From the NCBI RefSeq assembly GCF_014193695.1, contig NZ_JACHZR010000003.1, positions 124,001 through 188,000 of the forward strand: DNA of 64,000 nt, read 5' to 3'. The translations under genes were made by a program, and so were the position numbers. Positions 20,416 to 30,757 of this stretch are shown here, piece by piece. Numbering within the stretch: the stretch's first letter is position 1; the number at the start of each line of letters is the position of its first letter. The notes under the pieces are model-generated. The model was not told the DNA's origin. It saw only the letters and a program-made list of their open reading frames with translations, and did no database searches. Origin of the DNA: Rhizobium sp. BK316 (GTDB lineage: Bacteria; Pseudomonadota; Alphaproteobacteria; Rhizobiales; Rhizobiaceae).

Positions 20416-22227
20416 TTGCAGGCTTCGAAGGCTGAAACCGAATTGCCCGAGAACAAACCAACGCGATCCGAGCGAGAGTTCCAGAATCTTCTCCGGAGAC
20501 TGGAGCTTGCGCTGGACGCTTCGCAGATCGGTGTGTGGGAGCACAGCATCAACAGGGATGTTATTCTCTGGGATGCGCAGATGCATCGCCTGTATAGTAC
20601 CGGCCAGGCGGATCGGACAGTGCCGACCTGGTTCTGGTCGAATGCCTTGCATCCCGAGGACCGGGAACGGGCCGAGCAGGATTTCGAGCGAGCGGTCGCC
20701 GCCCGCGGTGCCTATGACTCACAGTTTCGCATCATCCTGCCGAGTGGAGAGATCAGGCATTTAAGGTCGCGTGCACATTTTTACGTCGATGAGGAAGGTA
20801 CTCCGTCCTTCATCGGCGCGGAATGGGACGTGACATCTGACGTATTGCTCAATGCCGAACTCGGCAAGCAGAAGATGGTGGCGGAGACCCGGGCGCAGGC
20901 ACTTGAGGAAAGCAATGCGCGGATCGAGCATGTGGCCGACCACGACTACCTGACGGGGATGCCGAACCGGCGTCTGCTCGACAAGCGGCTTGCCGGGCTG
21001 CCAACGGACAAGAGCGTGTCCACGCTTGCCGTTCTGCATCTCGATCTCGACCAGTTCAAACAGATCAATGACAGCCATGGTCACGCCGCCGGCGATGCCG
21101 TGTTGCGGGCGGCATCGCTCAGAATCGCCGCTGCCATTCCCGCAAATGGGATGGCGGCGCGTGTCGGCGGTGACGAATTCGTCATCGTGCTGATCAACTT
21201 CGTCGGCCTCGACGAACTGAAGGCTATCGTCGAGGATGTGCAGCGGCGATTGCGGAAGAAAATCCGTTTCGGGCAGGAGATGCTACAATCCGGCGCGTCT
21301 ATCGGCGTATCCTGGAGCAGCGACAGGCGGGCGCGCAATCTGCTCGCTGAATCCGATCTGGCACTCTATCAGGCGAAAAAACTCGGCCGCAACCGTATCG
21401 AATTTTTCAGCCGGCAGCTTCAGGAAGACCTGCGGGGCAGGCGCCGCCTCGCCGAGGATCTCGCTCAAGCCCTGGAGCAGGGTCAGGTCGTTCCCTACTA
21501 TCAGGTTCAGCTCGATGCGCGCACCCGCGAGATCACCGGACTGGAAGCGCTGGCACGCTGGAACCATCCGGAAAAGGGCGTGCTTGCGCCGGGCGTCTTC
21601 CTCCGCATTGCCGACGAATATGGGCTTTCCGCAGAGATCGATGCCATGGTCCTGCAGCGCGCGCTCGAAGATCGCGCCGCCTGGCAGGCCATGGGTTGCA
21701 GTGTGCCGCGAATCGCCGTGAATATCTCGCCTGCGCGTCTTGCCGATCCAGCTCTGCTGGACAAGCTGCGCCGGCTCGCTATTCCGCCGGGCGCCATCGT
21801 CTTCGAGTTGGTGGAAACGATCTTCCTCGACGATTGCGATGAGAAATTCCTCGCCAATATCGACCTCATCAAGCAGATGGGCATCGATATCGAGATCGAT
21901 GACTTCGGTTCCGGTCATGCCTCGCTCATCGGCCTGGTACGACTGAAACCGAAGCGACTTAAAATCGACCGCCAACTCGTCACCGATGTCGTGGAATCGG
22001 CTGAGCAGAGGCGTGTGGTCGGATCGATCGTCGAAATCGCCAAGGCTCTCGGTGTAGAAGTGATCGCCGAAGGGGTGGAGACCGAAGCTCATGCCGTGAC
22101 GCTGTCGTGGCTCGGCTGCGACAGCCTGCAGGGCTTTGCGCTCGGCTATCCCTCAAGCGCCGCCGATACGGGGCGCCTTCTTGCACCAACCGGCCACAAC
22201 GGCAAATCGCGCAGTGTGGCCGGCTGA
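20416..22227 (+). CDS. PAS-GGDEF-EAL cyclic-di-GMP turnover protein
   Basis: 603 residues, cytoplasmic. A PAS domain lies at about 25-150 (DASQIGVWEHS, FRIILPSGEIRHLRSRAHF). The GGDEF domain is intact at residues 251-255 but lacks the RxxD inhibitory site upstream of it. The EAL domain begins with EALARWNHP (377-379) and keeps the metal and catalytic residues (NISPARL, ELVETIFLDD, IDDFGSGHASL, AEGVET). It could therefore make or degrade cyclic-di-GMP. An in-frame stop at 20410 forces a non-ATG start: TTG 20416 is the only early candidate, and its ribosome site is weak. Confidence 0.88.
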   Translation: MQASKAETELPENKPTRSEREFQNLLRRLELALDASQIGVWEHSINRDVILWDAQMHRLYSTGQADRTVPTWFWSNALHPEDRERAEQDFERAVAARGAYDSQFRIILPSGEIRHLRSRAHFYVDEEGTPSFIGAEWDVTSDVLLNAELGKQKMVAETRAQALEESNARIEHVADHDYLTGMPNRRLLDKRLAGLPTDKSVSTLAVLHLDLDQFKQINDSHGHAAGDAVLRAASLRIAAAIPANGMAARVGGDEFVIVLINFVGLDELKAIVEDVQRRLRKKIRFGQEMLQSGASIGVSWSSDRRARNLLAESDLALYQAKKLGRNRIEFFSRQLQEDLRGRRRLAEDLAQALEQGQVVPYYQVQLDARTREITGLEALARWNHPEKGVLAPGVFLRIADEYGLSAEIDAMVLQRALEDRAAWQAMGCSVPRIAVNISPARLADPALLDKLRRLAIPPGAIVFELVETIFLDDCDEKFLANIDLIKQMGIDIEIDDFGSGHASLIGLVRLKPKRLKIDRQLVTDVVESAEQRRVVGSIVEIAKALGVEVIAEGVETEAHAVTLSWLGCDSLQGFALGYPSSAADTGRLLAPTGHNGKSRSVAG

Positions 22228-22361
22228 GATTTCTCAGACCGTATAAATCCAATCGATGAATGGAAGAGAACCAATCTCGGTTGCGAATGGCCCAGCTGTT
22301 GAATGCGTCGAAGTAATCCTCAATGCACCGAGACGGCACGCCTTGGGTGCGTGCCGTACTT

Positions 22362-22562
22362 TCAGGTCGTGCGGAAGCGGCCCCGGATCTGGCTCATGTA
22401 GAAGTCACCAGGAGAAGCAGCTGCGGCGAGTCCGACGACGATGCCTTCAGGGACATCTTCGTAATGACGGCGCTGGCCGTTGGTCAGATAGAGCGTGAGG
22501 TGTCGGGTCTCGCGCTTGTAGTTGATCGCTTCAATGAGTTTGGACTGCAGTCTAGTTTCCAT
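22362..22562 (-). CDS. KTSC-domain protein, 66 residues
   Basis: A tiny protein made almost wholly of one KTSC domain: KLIEAINYKRETRHLTLYLTN, then the HYEDVPEGIV strand, then the conserved SPGDFYMSQIRGRF end. The domain is known from small bacterial proteins and as a C-terminal extension of some lysyl-tRNA synthetases; its function is poorly defined, with nucleic-acid contact suggested. A paralogue is at 23887-24096. No signal peptide or membrane segment. Confidence 0.75.
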   Translation of the reverse strand: METRLQSKLIEAINYKRETRHLTLYLTNGQRRHYEDVPEGIVVGLAAAASPGDFYMSQIRGRFRTT

Positions 22563-22918
22563 GCGGTACTCCCCGAAGTGTTTAGCGCGAGAGAAGTGGC
22601 TGCTGGATCCGACGAGCGGTTCAAGACAGCGTCAAAGCTAATCCCTGGCCGATTCAAGTCAAGGATCGAAAGAGCTTGGCCGCACCTATTTTGAGTTAAA
22701 TGCGTCTGAAGTTTGACGCGCTAAATTAGCCCGAAAGCATTATGACCATTAAGCGCAACCTGCAGCGGAACAATGCTCCTTCAGCGAGCGTTCAGAGCGC
22801 TTCGTCCGGCCTTGAAATGGGATGTCCTCGCGGGTGATTCTGCCGGCGGGACGGTCAGGATCTTGCCGGGCTGCTCAACGACATGCCTGAGGTGCAGCTC
22901 GTTGCCAGCGCGAAATGA
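22563..22918. other. Intergenic region, no gene recognised
   Basis: About 355 bases upstream of the KTSC gene and after the end of the membrane-protein gene. Base composition is lower in GC than its neighbours, and no frame shows good coding signs. It presumably holds the KTSC promoter. No hairpin with T-run was found. Confidence 0.5.
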
Positions 22919-23758
22919 TCAGGCGCGTCGCCAGAAGATGAGTTCCGGCACCTGCCAGGAGGGATTGGGCGCGGGCAACCAGGTCTTAGGGGAAAAATAA
23001 TCCTTTGTGCGGCGCTGTTGGGCGGAGGTCTCCTGAAGCAGGAGCGTGAAGTTGAAGGCGCCCGGCCGCGAATATTCCTGAGTGAAGTTGATGAGGGCAC
23101 CGAAGCCTTCCTCCTTCACATCCCTGAGATTGCGGATTGCCGCCAGCGCATCATGGAAATCCAGCCACGCCGGCTGCGTCAGCATGGTCTCGAAGACGCG
23201 CAATATGCTCGGATCAAGCTGTCCGTTGCCGTCGGTCGCGGGACCGACGAGCTTCACGCGCATGCTCGTAATCGTGCCTCTGCCATTGCCGCGCACGACG
23301 AGGAAGAGCGAGCTGACGACGTGGTCCTTCTCCTTCTTATAGATATGTTCGTAGGAGCATTCGAACGTATCGGAATTGAAGGCCGTTTCCGCCCATTCGC
23401 TTGTTTCGATGCCGGCAGAACGCAGTGCCTCGCACATGGCCGGGCCGGAAATCCGCCAGGTGCGCAGGAAAACACTCGCGAGCGCCGGCTGCGGTGGGTC
23501 GAACATGCGCGGCGCGATCTTGATGCTGACGGGTTCGGTGCGGCGGAAGATCTTGGGCGGTGGGGGAGGTGGAGGTGCCGCGGGCGGGAAAAGCTCTATG
23601 CCGAAGTAGTGGGCCAGCGACTTCAGGTGCCGCATGTCATTCGACAGCAGCACCGTTGCGCCAACTATCGAAACGGACAGAACAATCAGCAGCCACATGA
23701 CGGCGCGGCCCTTTCGCGGCTGCGGCGCCAGTTTCATATTCTGATCAGACGATGGCAT
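22919..23758 (-). CDS. Unknown single-pass membrane protein with periplasmic domain
   Basis: 279 residues. A basic cytoplasmic N terminus (PQPRKGRAV) precedes one helix (about 20-40, MWLLIVLSVSIVGATVLL). A proline run (PPAAPPPPPPPKIF, about 58-71) follows as a rigid linker, then a roughly 200-residue soluble domain with two Cys (MCEALRSAG, TFECSY) that could form a disulfide. I do not recognise the domain. The ATG at 23758 was preferred to an upstream one at 23863 since the extra residues lack family character. It lies between two KTSC genes on the same strand. Confidence 0.7.
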   Translation of the reverse strand: MPSSDQNMKLAPQPRKGRAVMWLLIVLSVSIVGATVLLSNDMRHLKSLAHYFGIELFPPAAPPPPPPPKIFRRTEPVSIKIAPRMFDPPQPALASVFLRTWRISGPAMCEALRSAGIETSEWAETAFNSDTFECSYEHIYKKEKDHVVSSLFLVVRGNGRGTITSMRVKLVGPATDGNGQLDPSILRVFETMLTQPAWLDFHDALAAIRNLRDVKEEGFGALINFTQEYSRPGAFNFTLLLQETSAQQRRTKDYFSPKTWLPAPNPSWQVPELIFWRRA

Positions 23759-23886
23759 CGTCAGTTCGCGAGACCTCGGACAACGGAAGTCATCATTTAT
23801 AAGGCTCGCGCCGATGTGGCAATCGATCTCGACCGGAGCGTGACATATTCGATTTAAAGCCACGCCGGAAAAAATATCGAGCCACG

Positions 23887-24096
23887 TTAAGCTGCGATGC
23901 GACGGTACTGTTTTCTGATTCGGTCGATGTAATACTGACCCGGCGAGGGTGCCGTCACCATCGTATTGACGTCGTCGGCCGGTACGCCTTCGAACAGGCG
24001 CTCTTCACCGTTGCGGAAGCAGATGCGCAGGCGCCCATCCTCCTGGCTGAAATAGACGTTCTGGATAATCCTGGATTTGACTGGAACTTCGTGCAT
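23887..24096 (-). CDS. KTSC-domain protein, 69 residues
   Basis: A second KTSC-domain protein: SRIIQNVYFSQEDGRLRICF, then LFEGVPADDV, then SPGQYYIDRIRKQYRRI. The Val-Pro and Ser-Pro-Gly-x-Tyr/Phe-Tyr positions match the one at 22362-22562. The ATG at 24096 has AGGGGC upstream, better than the ATG at 24126. Likely its own transcription unit, possibly continuing into the membrane-protein gene 128 bases downstream. Function unknown. Confidence 0.75.
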   Translation of the reverse strand: MHEVPVKSRIIQNVYFSQEDGRLRICFRNGEERLFEGVPADDVNTMVTAPSPGQYYIDRIRKQYRRIAA

Positions 24097-24360
24097 CGTT
24101 TTTGCCCCTGTTTCGTTTTGAGGCACCTTAGAAGTAGGGATGCGAAGATCCCGTCAAGGCGTATGGTAAAGATTGTTTTCTGCTTGAAGAGCGGCAGTCT
24201 AAAAATCGCGTTTCAATAAAATTGTACGGATCGGCTTAAAAACCCTGCAAATACTGGCATGTAGAGTGACCCTCATGAAAGCGGCCGGGCATGGACAGAT
24301 GCGACCGGCGCTGCGGCCAGGCAGACATCGCCCGGCCGCCTGGAAAACGGGGACTTCAAG

Positions 24361-24699
24361 ATGAGCAGACTTCTTCTTGCCGCGACGCTCGCAATCACTG
24401 TATCGACCGCAAGCCAGTCGGCTTTTGCTTTTGGCCCGGGTGGTTTCGGCCGCGACCTCATGTACACCTCGGCCATCGGTCATATGCCGGAGGAGCCGTT
24501 GACCACGAGCGCCGGCTTCGTTCGCCCGAACGTTCCTTTCGCTTTGCACGCTCCGGCTCAGGTCGAGAGCGAGGGATATGAGCTGAAAGCCTATTCGCGG
24601 CAGCTGACCATTGCCGTCGGCTTCGTTTTCGACAGCGTTCTGACCCAGGCTGCTCAGACCATCGGTGCTGCCGAAGCGCTGGGTCCGCTTCTGCGCTGA
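24361..24699 (+). CDS. Small exported protein of unknown function, 112 residues
   Basis: It has a clear Sec signal peptide (LLLAATLAITVSTASQSAFA, predicted cleavage after residue 23). The mature part is Gly/Pro-rich at first (FGPGGFGRD) and then amphipathic. ACGGGGAC precedes the ATG. It has its own terminator downstream, so it is probably monocistronic. No family recognised. The mature protein is about 89 residues and has no Cys. Confidence 0.7.
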   Translation: MSRLLLAATLAITVSTASQSAFAFGPGGFGRDLMYTSAIGHMPEEPLTTSAGFVRPNVPFALHAPAQVESEGYELKAYSRQLTIAVGFVFDSVLTQAAQTIGAAEALGPLLR

Positions 24700-24732
24700 A
24701 GCTTAAATACTTGATGCTGCCCTCTTTCGATT

Positions 24733-24772
24733 TGCGCCCGTCGGAAGCATCTTGCGGGCGCAGTAATTTTCT
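24733..24772 (+). terminator. Rho-independent terminator after the small exported protein
   Basis: An 8-bp GC-rich stem (TGCGCCCG 24733-24740 with CGGGCGCA 24755-24762), then GTAATTTTCTT. Confidence 0.65.
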
Positions 24773-24967
24773 TGAGATTGCAATTACATTGTTTCATGGT
24801 AATGCGGGGTCGAAGTTCTTTTGCATTGTATTGAAAAACGACGACACGCATCGTTCAAGCCATGAACGCGAGTTCATCATGACCGGTCTGAGCACATTGA
24901 CAATCGACTTGACGATTGCTTGGTGGATCGCGGAATGGACTTGCGGGTTTCAATCTGGGAAGGTTGC

Positions 24968-25816
24968 ATGAATTCGGAATTTGCCGTTCGTTCCATGCGG
25001 CCCGGTGAACTGGAGCTTGCGCTGGAATGGGCACGTCAGGAGGGCTGGAATCCAGGCCTCGACGATGCGATCGCATTCCATGAAGCCGATCCTTCCGGAT
25101 TTTTCGTTGGTGCCATCGGCGAAGTGCCGGTCGGCTCCATTTCGGTCGTCAAATATGGCGATACCTTCGCCTTCCTCGGTCTTTACATCGTGCATCCCGA
25201 TTTCCGTGGCCGGGGTTTCGGCAAGGCGATCTGGAACGCCGGCATCGCTTCGGCGGGAGACCGTACGATCGGTCTCGATGGCGTTGCCGCCCAGCAGGAA
25301 GCCTATCGCAAAGCCGGTTTCGACGCCGCCTACACGACAATCCGCTATGGCGGCGTGCCGACATCGGTGCCGCAGGCGTCGCTCGTCGCGCAGCCGGTTC
25401 CCGATGCGCGGCTCGAAGGCCTTGTGCGATACGACAGCGGCATTTTTCCGCAGCCTCGTGCGGCTTTCCTTGCCGCCTGGTGCACGGGCCGCAAGGGGCG
25501 CAGTTCGGTCGTCGTGCGCAAGAGCGGCAAGATCCGCGGTTACGGCACGATCCGCCGCTGTTATGAAGGCTATAAGATCGGTCCGCTTTTCGCCAGTGAT
25601 GCGGACAGTGCCGCCGCCCTTCTGGCCGGCCTCATCCCCCAGGCGCACGGCGCGTCGATCTTTATCGATATCCCCGCTGCCAATGCCGAGGCGATCTCGC
25701 TGGCGGAAAGCGTGGGGCTCGAGCCGGTCATGGAAACCGCACGCATGTATCGCGGTCCGGCGCCGGAAATCCCGCTGAAGAACGTCTATGGCGTGACGAC
25801 ACTGGAGCTTGGTTAG
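24968..25816 (+). CDS. GNAT-family N-acetyltransferase, two-domain
   Basis: 282 residues. The N-terminal GNAT domain has the acetyl-CoA signature HPDFRGRGFGKAIWNAG at about residues 76-92. The C-terminal half (IRGYGTIRRCYEGYKIGPLFA, then IFIDIPAANAEAISLAESVGLEP) matches the second domain found in YitI-like tandem acetyltransferases. GGGAAGG precedes the ATG at 24968. The substrate is unknown. Its stop codon overlaps the stop of the convergent transporter gene by 4 bases. Confidence 0.85.
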   Translation: MNSEFAVRSMRPGELELALEWARQEGWNPGLDDAIAFHEADPSGFFVGAIGEVPVGSISVVKYGDTFAFLGLYIVHPDFRGRGFGKAIWNAGIASAGDRTIGLDGVAAQQEAYRKAGFDAAYTTIRYGGVPTSVPQASLVAQPVPDARLEGLVRYDSGIFPQPRAAFLAAWCTGRKGRSSVVVRKSGKIRGYGTIRRCYEGYKIGPLFASDADSAAALLAGLIPQAHGASIFIDIPAANAEAISLAESVGLEPVMETARMYRGPAPEIPLKNVYGVTTLELG

Positions 25817-26730
25817 TCGACAGGCGAAGCGGGCACCGTGGCTGCGGAAGCCTTCGGACGTCCCTTTTCGGCGATGGCGATGCCGCCGAGTGTCAGCGCC
25901 AGCGCAATCATGTGGAAAAGCTGCAGCGTTTCGCCGAGCAGGGCGACGGACAGCAGCGTGCCGAAAACCGGGACGAGGTTGATGAACAGGCCGGCGCGAT
26001 TGGCGCCGATTTCCTCGACGCCTCTGATATAAAGTATCTGCGCCAGCAGGGAAGCGAAGATCGCCGTGTAGAAGGCAATCGCCCAGCCTTCTGCGTCAGG
26101 CCATTGGGCCGCGCCGCGGGAGGCTTCCCACAAGAGCAAGGGCAGGGCGGTCAGCGCCGCGCCGAGAGCTGGGATTGCCATCAGCGTGCGCCAGTCGACG
26201 ATAGGCTTCCAGCGCAGGAAGATCGTATAGACGGCATAGGCGGCGACGGCGATCAGCATCAGCGCATCGCCGCGGTTCAGGCTGAGCTGCAGCAGGGTGA
26301 CGAGATCGCCATGGGCCGCCGTCAGTCCTACGCCGACGAGCGTCATGCCGAAACCGACGACCTGGGCCAGCGAAACGCCGGTGCGGAAAAAGACGAAATT
26401 CAGCAGGAAGATCAGCATGGGAATGCCGGCCTGCTCGATGGCGACATTGATCGCCGTCGTGTACTGCACGGCCGAATAGAGCATGGCGTTGAAGGTCGTG
26501 TAGCCGATCACGCCATAGAAGAAGAGGAGGGGCAGGTTTTTGCGCACCACCGGCCAGTCCTTCTTCAACCGCGGCAGCGAAACGGCGGCGATCAGAACTG
26601 CTGCCAGGAACCAGCGCAGGAAGGTCAGCATCATCGGGCTGACATGGCCGAGCGCCAGCTTGCCTGCAACGGCATTTCCGCCCCAGCAAAGAGTTGCAAT
26701 GACGAGGCAGATATAGGCTGTGGCTTGCAA
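25813..26730 (-). CDS. EamA/DMT-superfamily transporter
   Basis: 305 residues with about ten hydrophobic helices in two EamA repeats; the first starts YICLVIATLCWGGNAVAGKLAL and the second ALMLIAVAAYAVYTIFLR. Such proteins export metabolites or amino acids; the substrate is not predictable. It starts at TTG 26730, since no ATG lies upstream in frame and the family N terminus begins there. It is divergent from purA with 200 bases between, and convergent with the acetyltransferase. Confidence 0.88.
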   Translation of the reverse strand: MQATAYICLVIATLCWGGNAVAGKLALGHVSPMMLTFLRWFLAAVLIAAVSLPRLKKDWPVVRKNLPLLFFYGVIGYTTFNAMLYSAVQYTTAINVAIEQAGIPMLIFLLNFVFFRTGVSLAQVVGFGMTLVGVGLTAAHGDLVTLLQLSLNRGDALMLIAVAAYAVYTIFLRWKPIVDWRTLMAIPALGAALTALPLLLWEASRGAAQWPDAEGWAIAFYTAIFASLLAQILYIRGVEEIGANRAGLFINLVPVFGTLLSVALLGETLQLFHMIALALTLGGIAIAEKGRPKASAATVPASPVD

Positions 26731-26930
26731 AGGGTGATCTTCCCGTCTCTGTCGTCTTTGGGTCGTCGCTGGCAGGCTTTTATGACCGGGCTTAGCCTGC
26801 CGGCGGCTGATTTGTCACGTAAAAAGCCGAATCTGCTGTGACAACAGGGTCGCTTTCCCAAAAACAAAGCTTTATAGATGCGCGGGTTTGAGCAGGTGTG
26901 CGGTTCTCCGCCGGTAACAGGAAGAGTTTG

Positions 26931-28229
<1,299 letters not shown>

Positions 28230-28289
28230 TGTCGCGGGTCACCTAGGGCGACCGTTCGGGAGTGTGCCGGACTTCTTGAGAAAGTACTG

Positions 28290-30668
28290 ATGGCGGATTT
28301 TATTGCAGTTATTCGGCGGGCAGTCGACGGCCTGTCTGAAAATACGCCCGAGATGCGGGTGAAGGTCTACGAGCGTGCGCGCGGCGCTGTGCAGCGGCAG
28401 CTCGAGAACATGAAGCCGCGTCCGCCGGAAGCCATGCTGCAACGCCAGCTGGACAAGCTCGAGGCCGCAATCCGTGACGTCGAGGCCGAGCATGCAGAAG
28501 CCGCTGATGTCGAAGAGCTGGTCGCAGCCGTTCCGGAGCCCGAGATCTCCCAAGAGGAACCTGCTCTAGAACACGAGTCTGTCGCAGAGGCAGCGCCTGT
28601 TACCGAAGCCTCTGCTGATGAAAGCCATGAGCAGCAGGAAGCCGAACATCCCGCCCCCGAGCAGCAGCCCGCCGAACCGGAAGAGGTCGTTCATGCGGCC
28701 GCTTCCGCCGAAGAGGTAGTGCCCGAGCATGCCGAGTGGCATCCGCCTCATGAGGAAGAGGCTCCAGCAGAGGAATGGCGTGCGCCGGAGCAGGCAGACA
28801 TTCATGCCGAGCCCGGGCGCGTTCATGAGCCTGCAGAAGAGCACTATCCGGAAGAGCAGCTGCCCGAAGAGGTCGCTGCCGAGCCGGTGGCCGAAACCGT
28901 TCACGAAGTGGAAGAAGAGCTTCGGCACGAAGAGATTCAACAGCCGGTTCCACGCGGCATGGAGCGTGCGTCGAACCGGCTCGTAGAGCCGATGGCCGAT
29001 TTCGAGCCGCCGCCGCAAGTGGAGAAATTCGTCGAGCATACACGCGAGGAGCCGCTTGTTGCGGATGCGGCGGCGCATTTCGATCGCATGTGGTCCGAAC
29101 CGGCTGCGGAAACGCCGGCCCCTGCGCCACAGGAAGCCGAGACCGAATGGGCGCGCGAAGAACTCCAGTCCTATGCCGAGGCTGCGCCTGCTGTTCCCGC
29201 CGATGCTTCGGCACGCGCTTTCGATGAGGTCATCTCGACGCTCGGAAACGGCGCTTCGCCGGCCGTCATGCCGGCAGCCAAGGAGAATTTCTCCTGGGAA
29301 GCGGCCGCTTTCGACGATCTGCCGCCGATCGAGGCCGGCACGGGCAAGAAGACACCGGCTTCGGCTCATTTCGACGACGTCGATATCTTCGCCGAAGTGC
29401 ATGCCGGCAATGGTTCCGGCTCTGCGGCTCCAGCACCGGCCGCGCCAGGCGAAGGCTGGCGTGAGGCGCGCGCGCTGCGCGGTTACGACCGCCGCAACGC
29501 TGCTGTTGCCGATGACGACGACGGCAACCCGCCGATGGATCTGGACCAGATCGTTGCTTCCAAGATGCAGGGCAAGAGCTTCCGCATGGAGCCGAAGCGT
29601 CGCCGCTTCGGCATTGGGACCATTCTGGCGATCCTTGTTACGCTCGGCATTATCGGTGGTGGTGCCTATGCCGGCTGGATGAACCGCGAGGCGGTGAAGG
29701 AGATGGTCGACGGCCTCGTCAGCTCCGCACCGTCACAAGCCGTGCGCAACGAAACTGCCACGCCGGCGACAACACCGGTGCCGCCGAGCAGTACGCCGGC
29801 CACGACGCCGCCGGCAAATCAGGGTGCCGCGGTGCCCCCGGCGCGGCCCAATCAGGAAGTTGCCTCGTTGGACGGCTCGGCCGCCAATACCAAGTTCACC
29901 CAGCGGCTGCTCGCCGATGGCACAGAAGTCGATAGCGGCGCGGCAGCAATGCCGGGTACGCCGACGGCGGAAGGCAAGTCGGTTGCTGAGCAGAATGTCG
30001 CTGCAGCCGATACCAGCACGCCGAGCGTCCAGTCCGATGCTGCGCCTGCCGAAAATCTGACGCCGAATGGTCCGGTGGCTGCACCGGCGCAGAATGCGCC
30101 AGTCGGCACCACGGAAAAGATGTTCCTCTACGAAGAGCGGATCGGCGAAAGCTCGCCGACGGCGATCGAAGGTTCGATTGTCTGGACCATACAGCATGAA
30201 GCCGGGCAAGACGGCCGGCAGGAAGCCACCGTGCAGGGCAACGTCACCGTGCCGGAGCGTAACCTTTCTGCTCTCCTGACCTTCAAGCGCAATTCCGACC
30301 CGTCGCTGCCGGCAAGCCATCTCGTCGAGATCGTATTCTCCGTTCCGCCGAATTTCGAGGGGGGCAGCATCGACAGTGTCCAGCGCATCTCGATGAAGCG
30401 CACGGAACAGGATCGCGGCGATCCGCTGATTGCCGTGCCCGCCAAGATTACCGACGATTTCCACATGATCGCGCTCAACGACTATCCGGATGCGCGCAAG
30501 GCCAATCTGGATCTGCTTGGCACCCGCGACTGGATCGACATTCCAATCACCTACCGCAACGGCCGTCGTGCGCTGCTGACCATGCAGAAGGGCGCTACCG
30601 GCGGGAATGCCTTTACCACGGCGATCAAGGAATGGACTGCGCTCGGGGACCTCTCCACCAGCCAGTAA
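28290..30668 (+). CDS. Large Glu/Pro/Ala-rich single-pass membrane protein, unknown function
   Basis: 792 residues. A short N-terminal segment (about 1-75, FIAVIRRAVDGL) with a helical part is followed by about 300 residues dominated by Glu, Ala and Pro, likely disordered. A basic patch (RMEPKRRRFGIG) leads into one membrane helix (about 448-470, TILAILVTLGIIGGGAYAGWM). A Thr/Pro/Ala-rich linker then leads to a folded C-terminal domain of about 180 residues (from MFLYEERIGES). The topology suggests an acidic cytoplasmic tail and a periplasmic domain. It lies 60 bases after purA. I do not recognise the family. Confidence 0.75.
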   Translation: MADFIAVIRRAVDGLSENTPEMRVKVYERARGAVQRQLENMKPRPPEAMLQRQLDKLEAAIRDVEAEHAEAADVEELVAAVPEPEISQEEPALEHESVAEAAPVTEASADESHEQQEAEHPAPEQQPAEPEEVVHAAASAEEVVPEHAEWHPPHEEEAPAEEWRAPEQADIHAEPGRVHEPAEEHYPEEQLPEEVAAEPVAETVHEVEEELRHEEIQQPVPRGMERASNRLVEPMADFEPPPQVEKFVEHTREEPLVADAAAHFDRMWSEPAAETPAPAPQEAETEWAREELQSYAEAAPAVPADASARAFDEVISTLGNGASPAVMPAAKENFSWEAAAFDDLPPIEAGTGKKTPASAHFDDVDIFAEVHAGNGSGSAAPAPAAPGEGWREARALRGYDRRNAAVADDDDGNPPMDLDQIVASKMQGKSFRMEPKRRRFGIGTILAILVTLGIIGGGAYAGWMNREAVKEMVDGLVSSAPSQAVRNETATPATTPVPPSSTPATTPPANQGAAVPPARPNQEVASLDGSAANTKFTQRLLADGTEVDSGAAAMPGTPTAEGKSVAEQNVAAADTSTPSVQSDAAPAENLTPNGPVAAPAQNAPVGTTEKMFLYEERIGESSPTAIEGSIVWTIQHEAGQDGRQEATVQGNVTVPERNLSALLTFKRNSDPSLPASHLVEIVFSVPPNFEGGSIDSVQRISMKRTEQDRGDPLIAVPAKITDDFHMIALNDYPDARKANLDLLGTRDWIDIPITYRNGRRALLTMQKGATGGNAFTTAIKEWTALGDLSTSQ

Positions 30669-30704
30669 GGCTGGTGCTTTCGGAGCTCAAAAAGCGCGCA
30701 AAAC

Positions 30705-30734
30705 AAAAGGCGGGCCACAAGGACCCGCCTTTTT
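30705..30734. terminator. Bidirectional terminator between the large membrane protein and rpoH
   Basis: A perfect 10-bp stem AAAAGGCGGG (30705-30714) with CCCGCCTTTT (30724-30733) and a 9-base loop. It has an A-run on one side and a T-run on the other, so it can end transcription from both converging genes. Confidence 0.85.
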
Positions 30735-30757
30735 GATTTCATGCAGACACAATCGGC

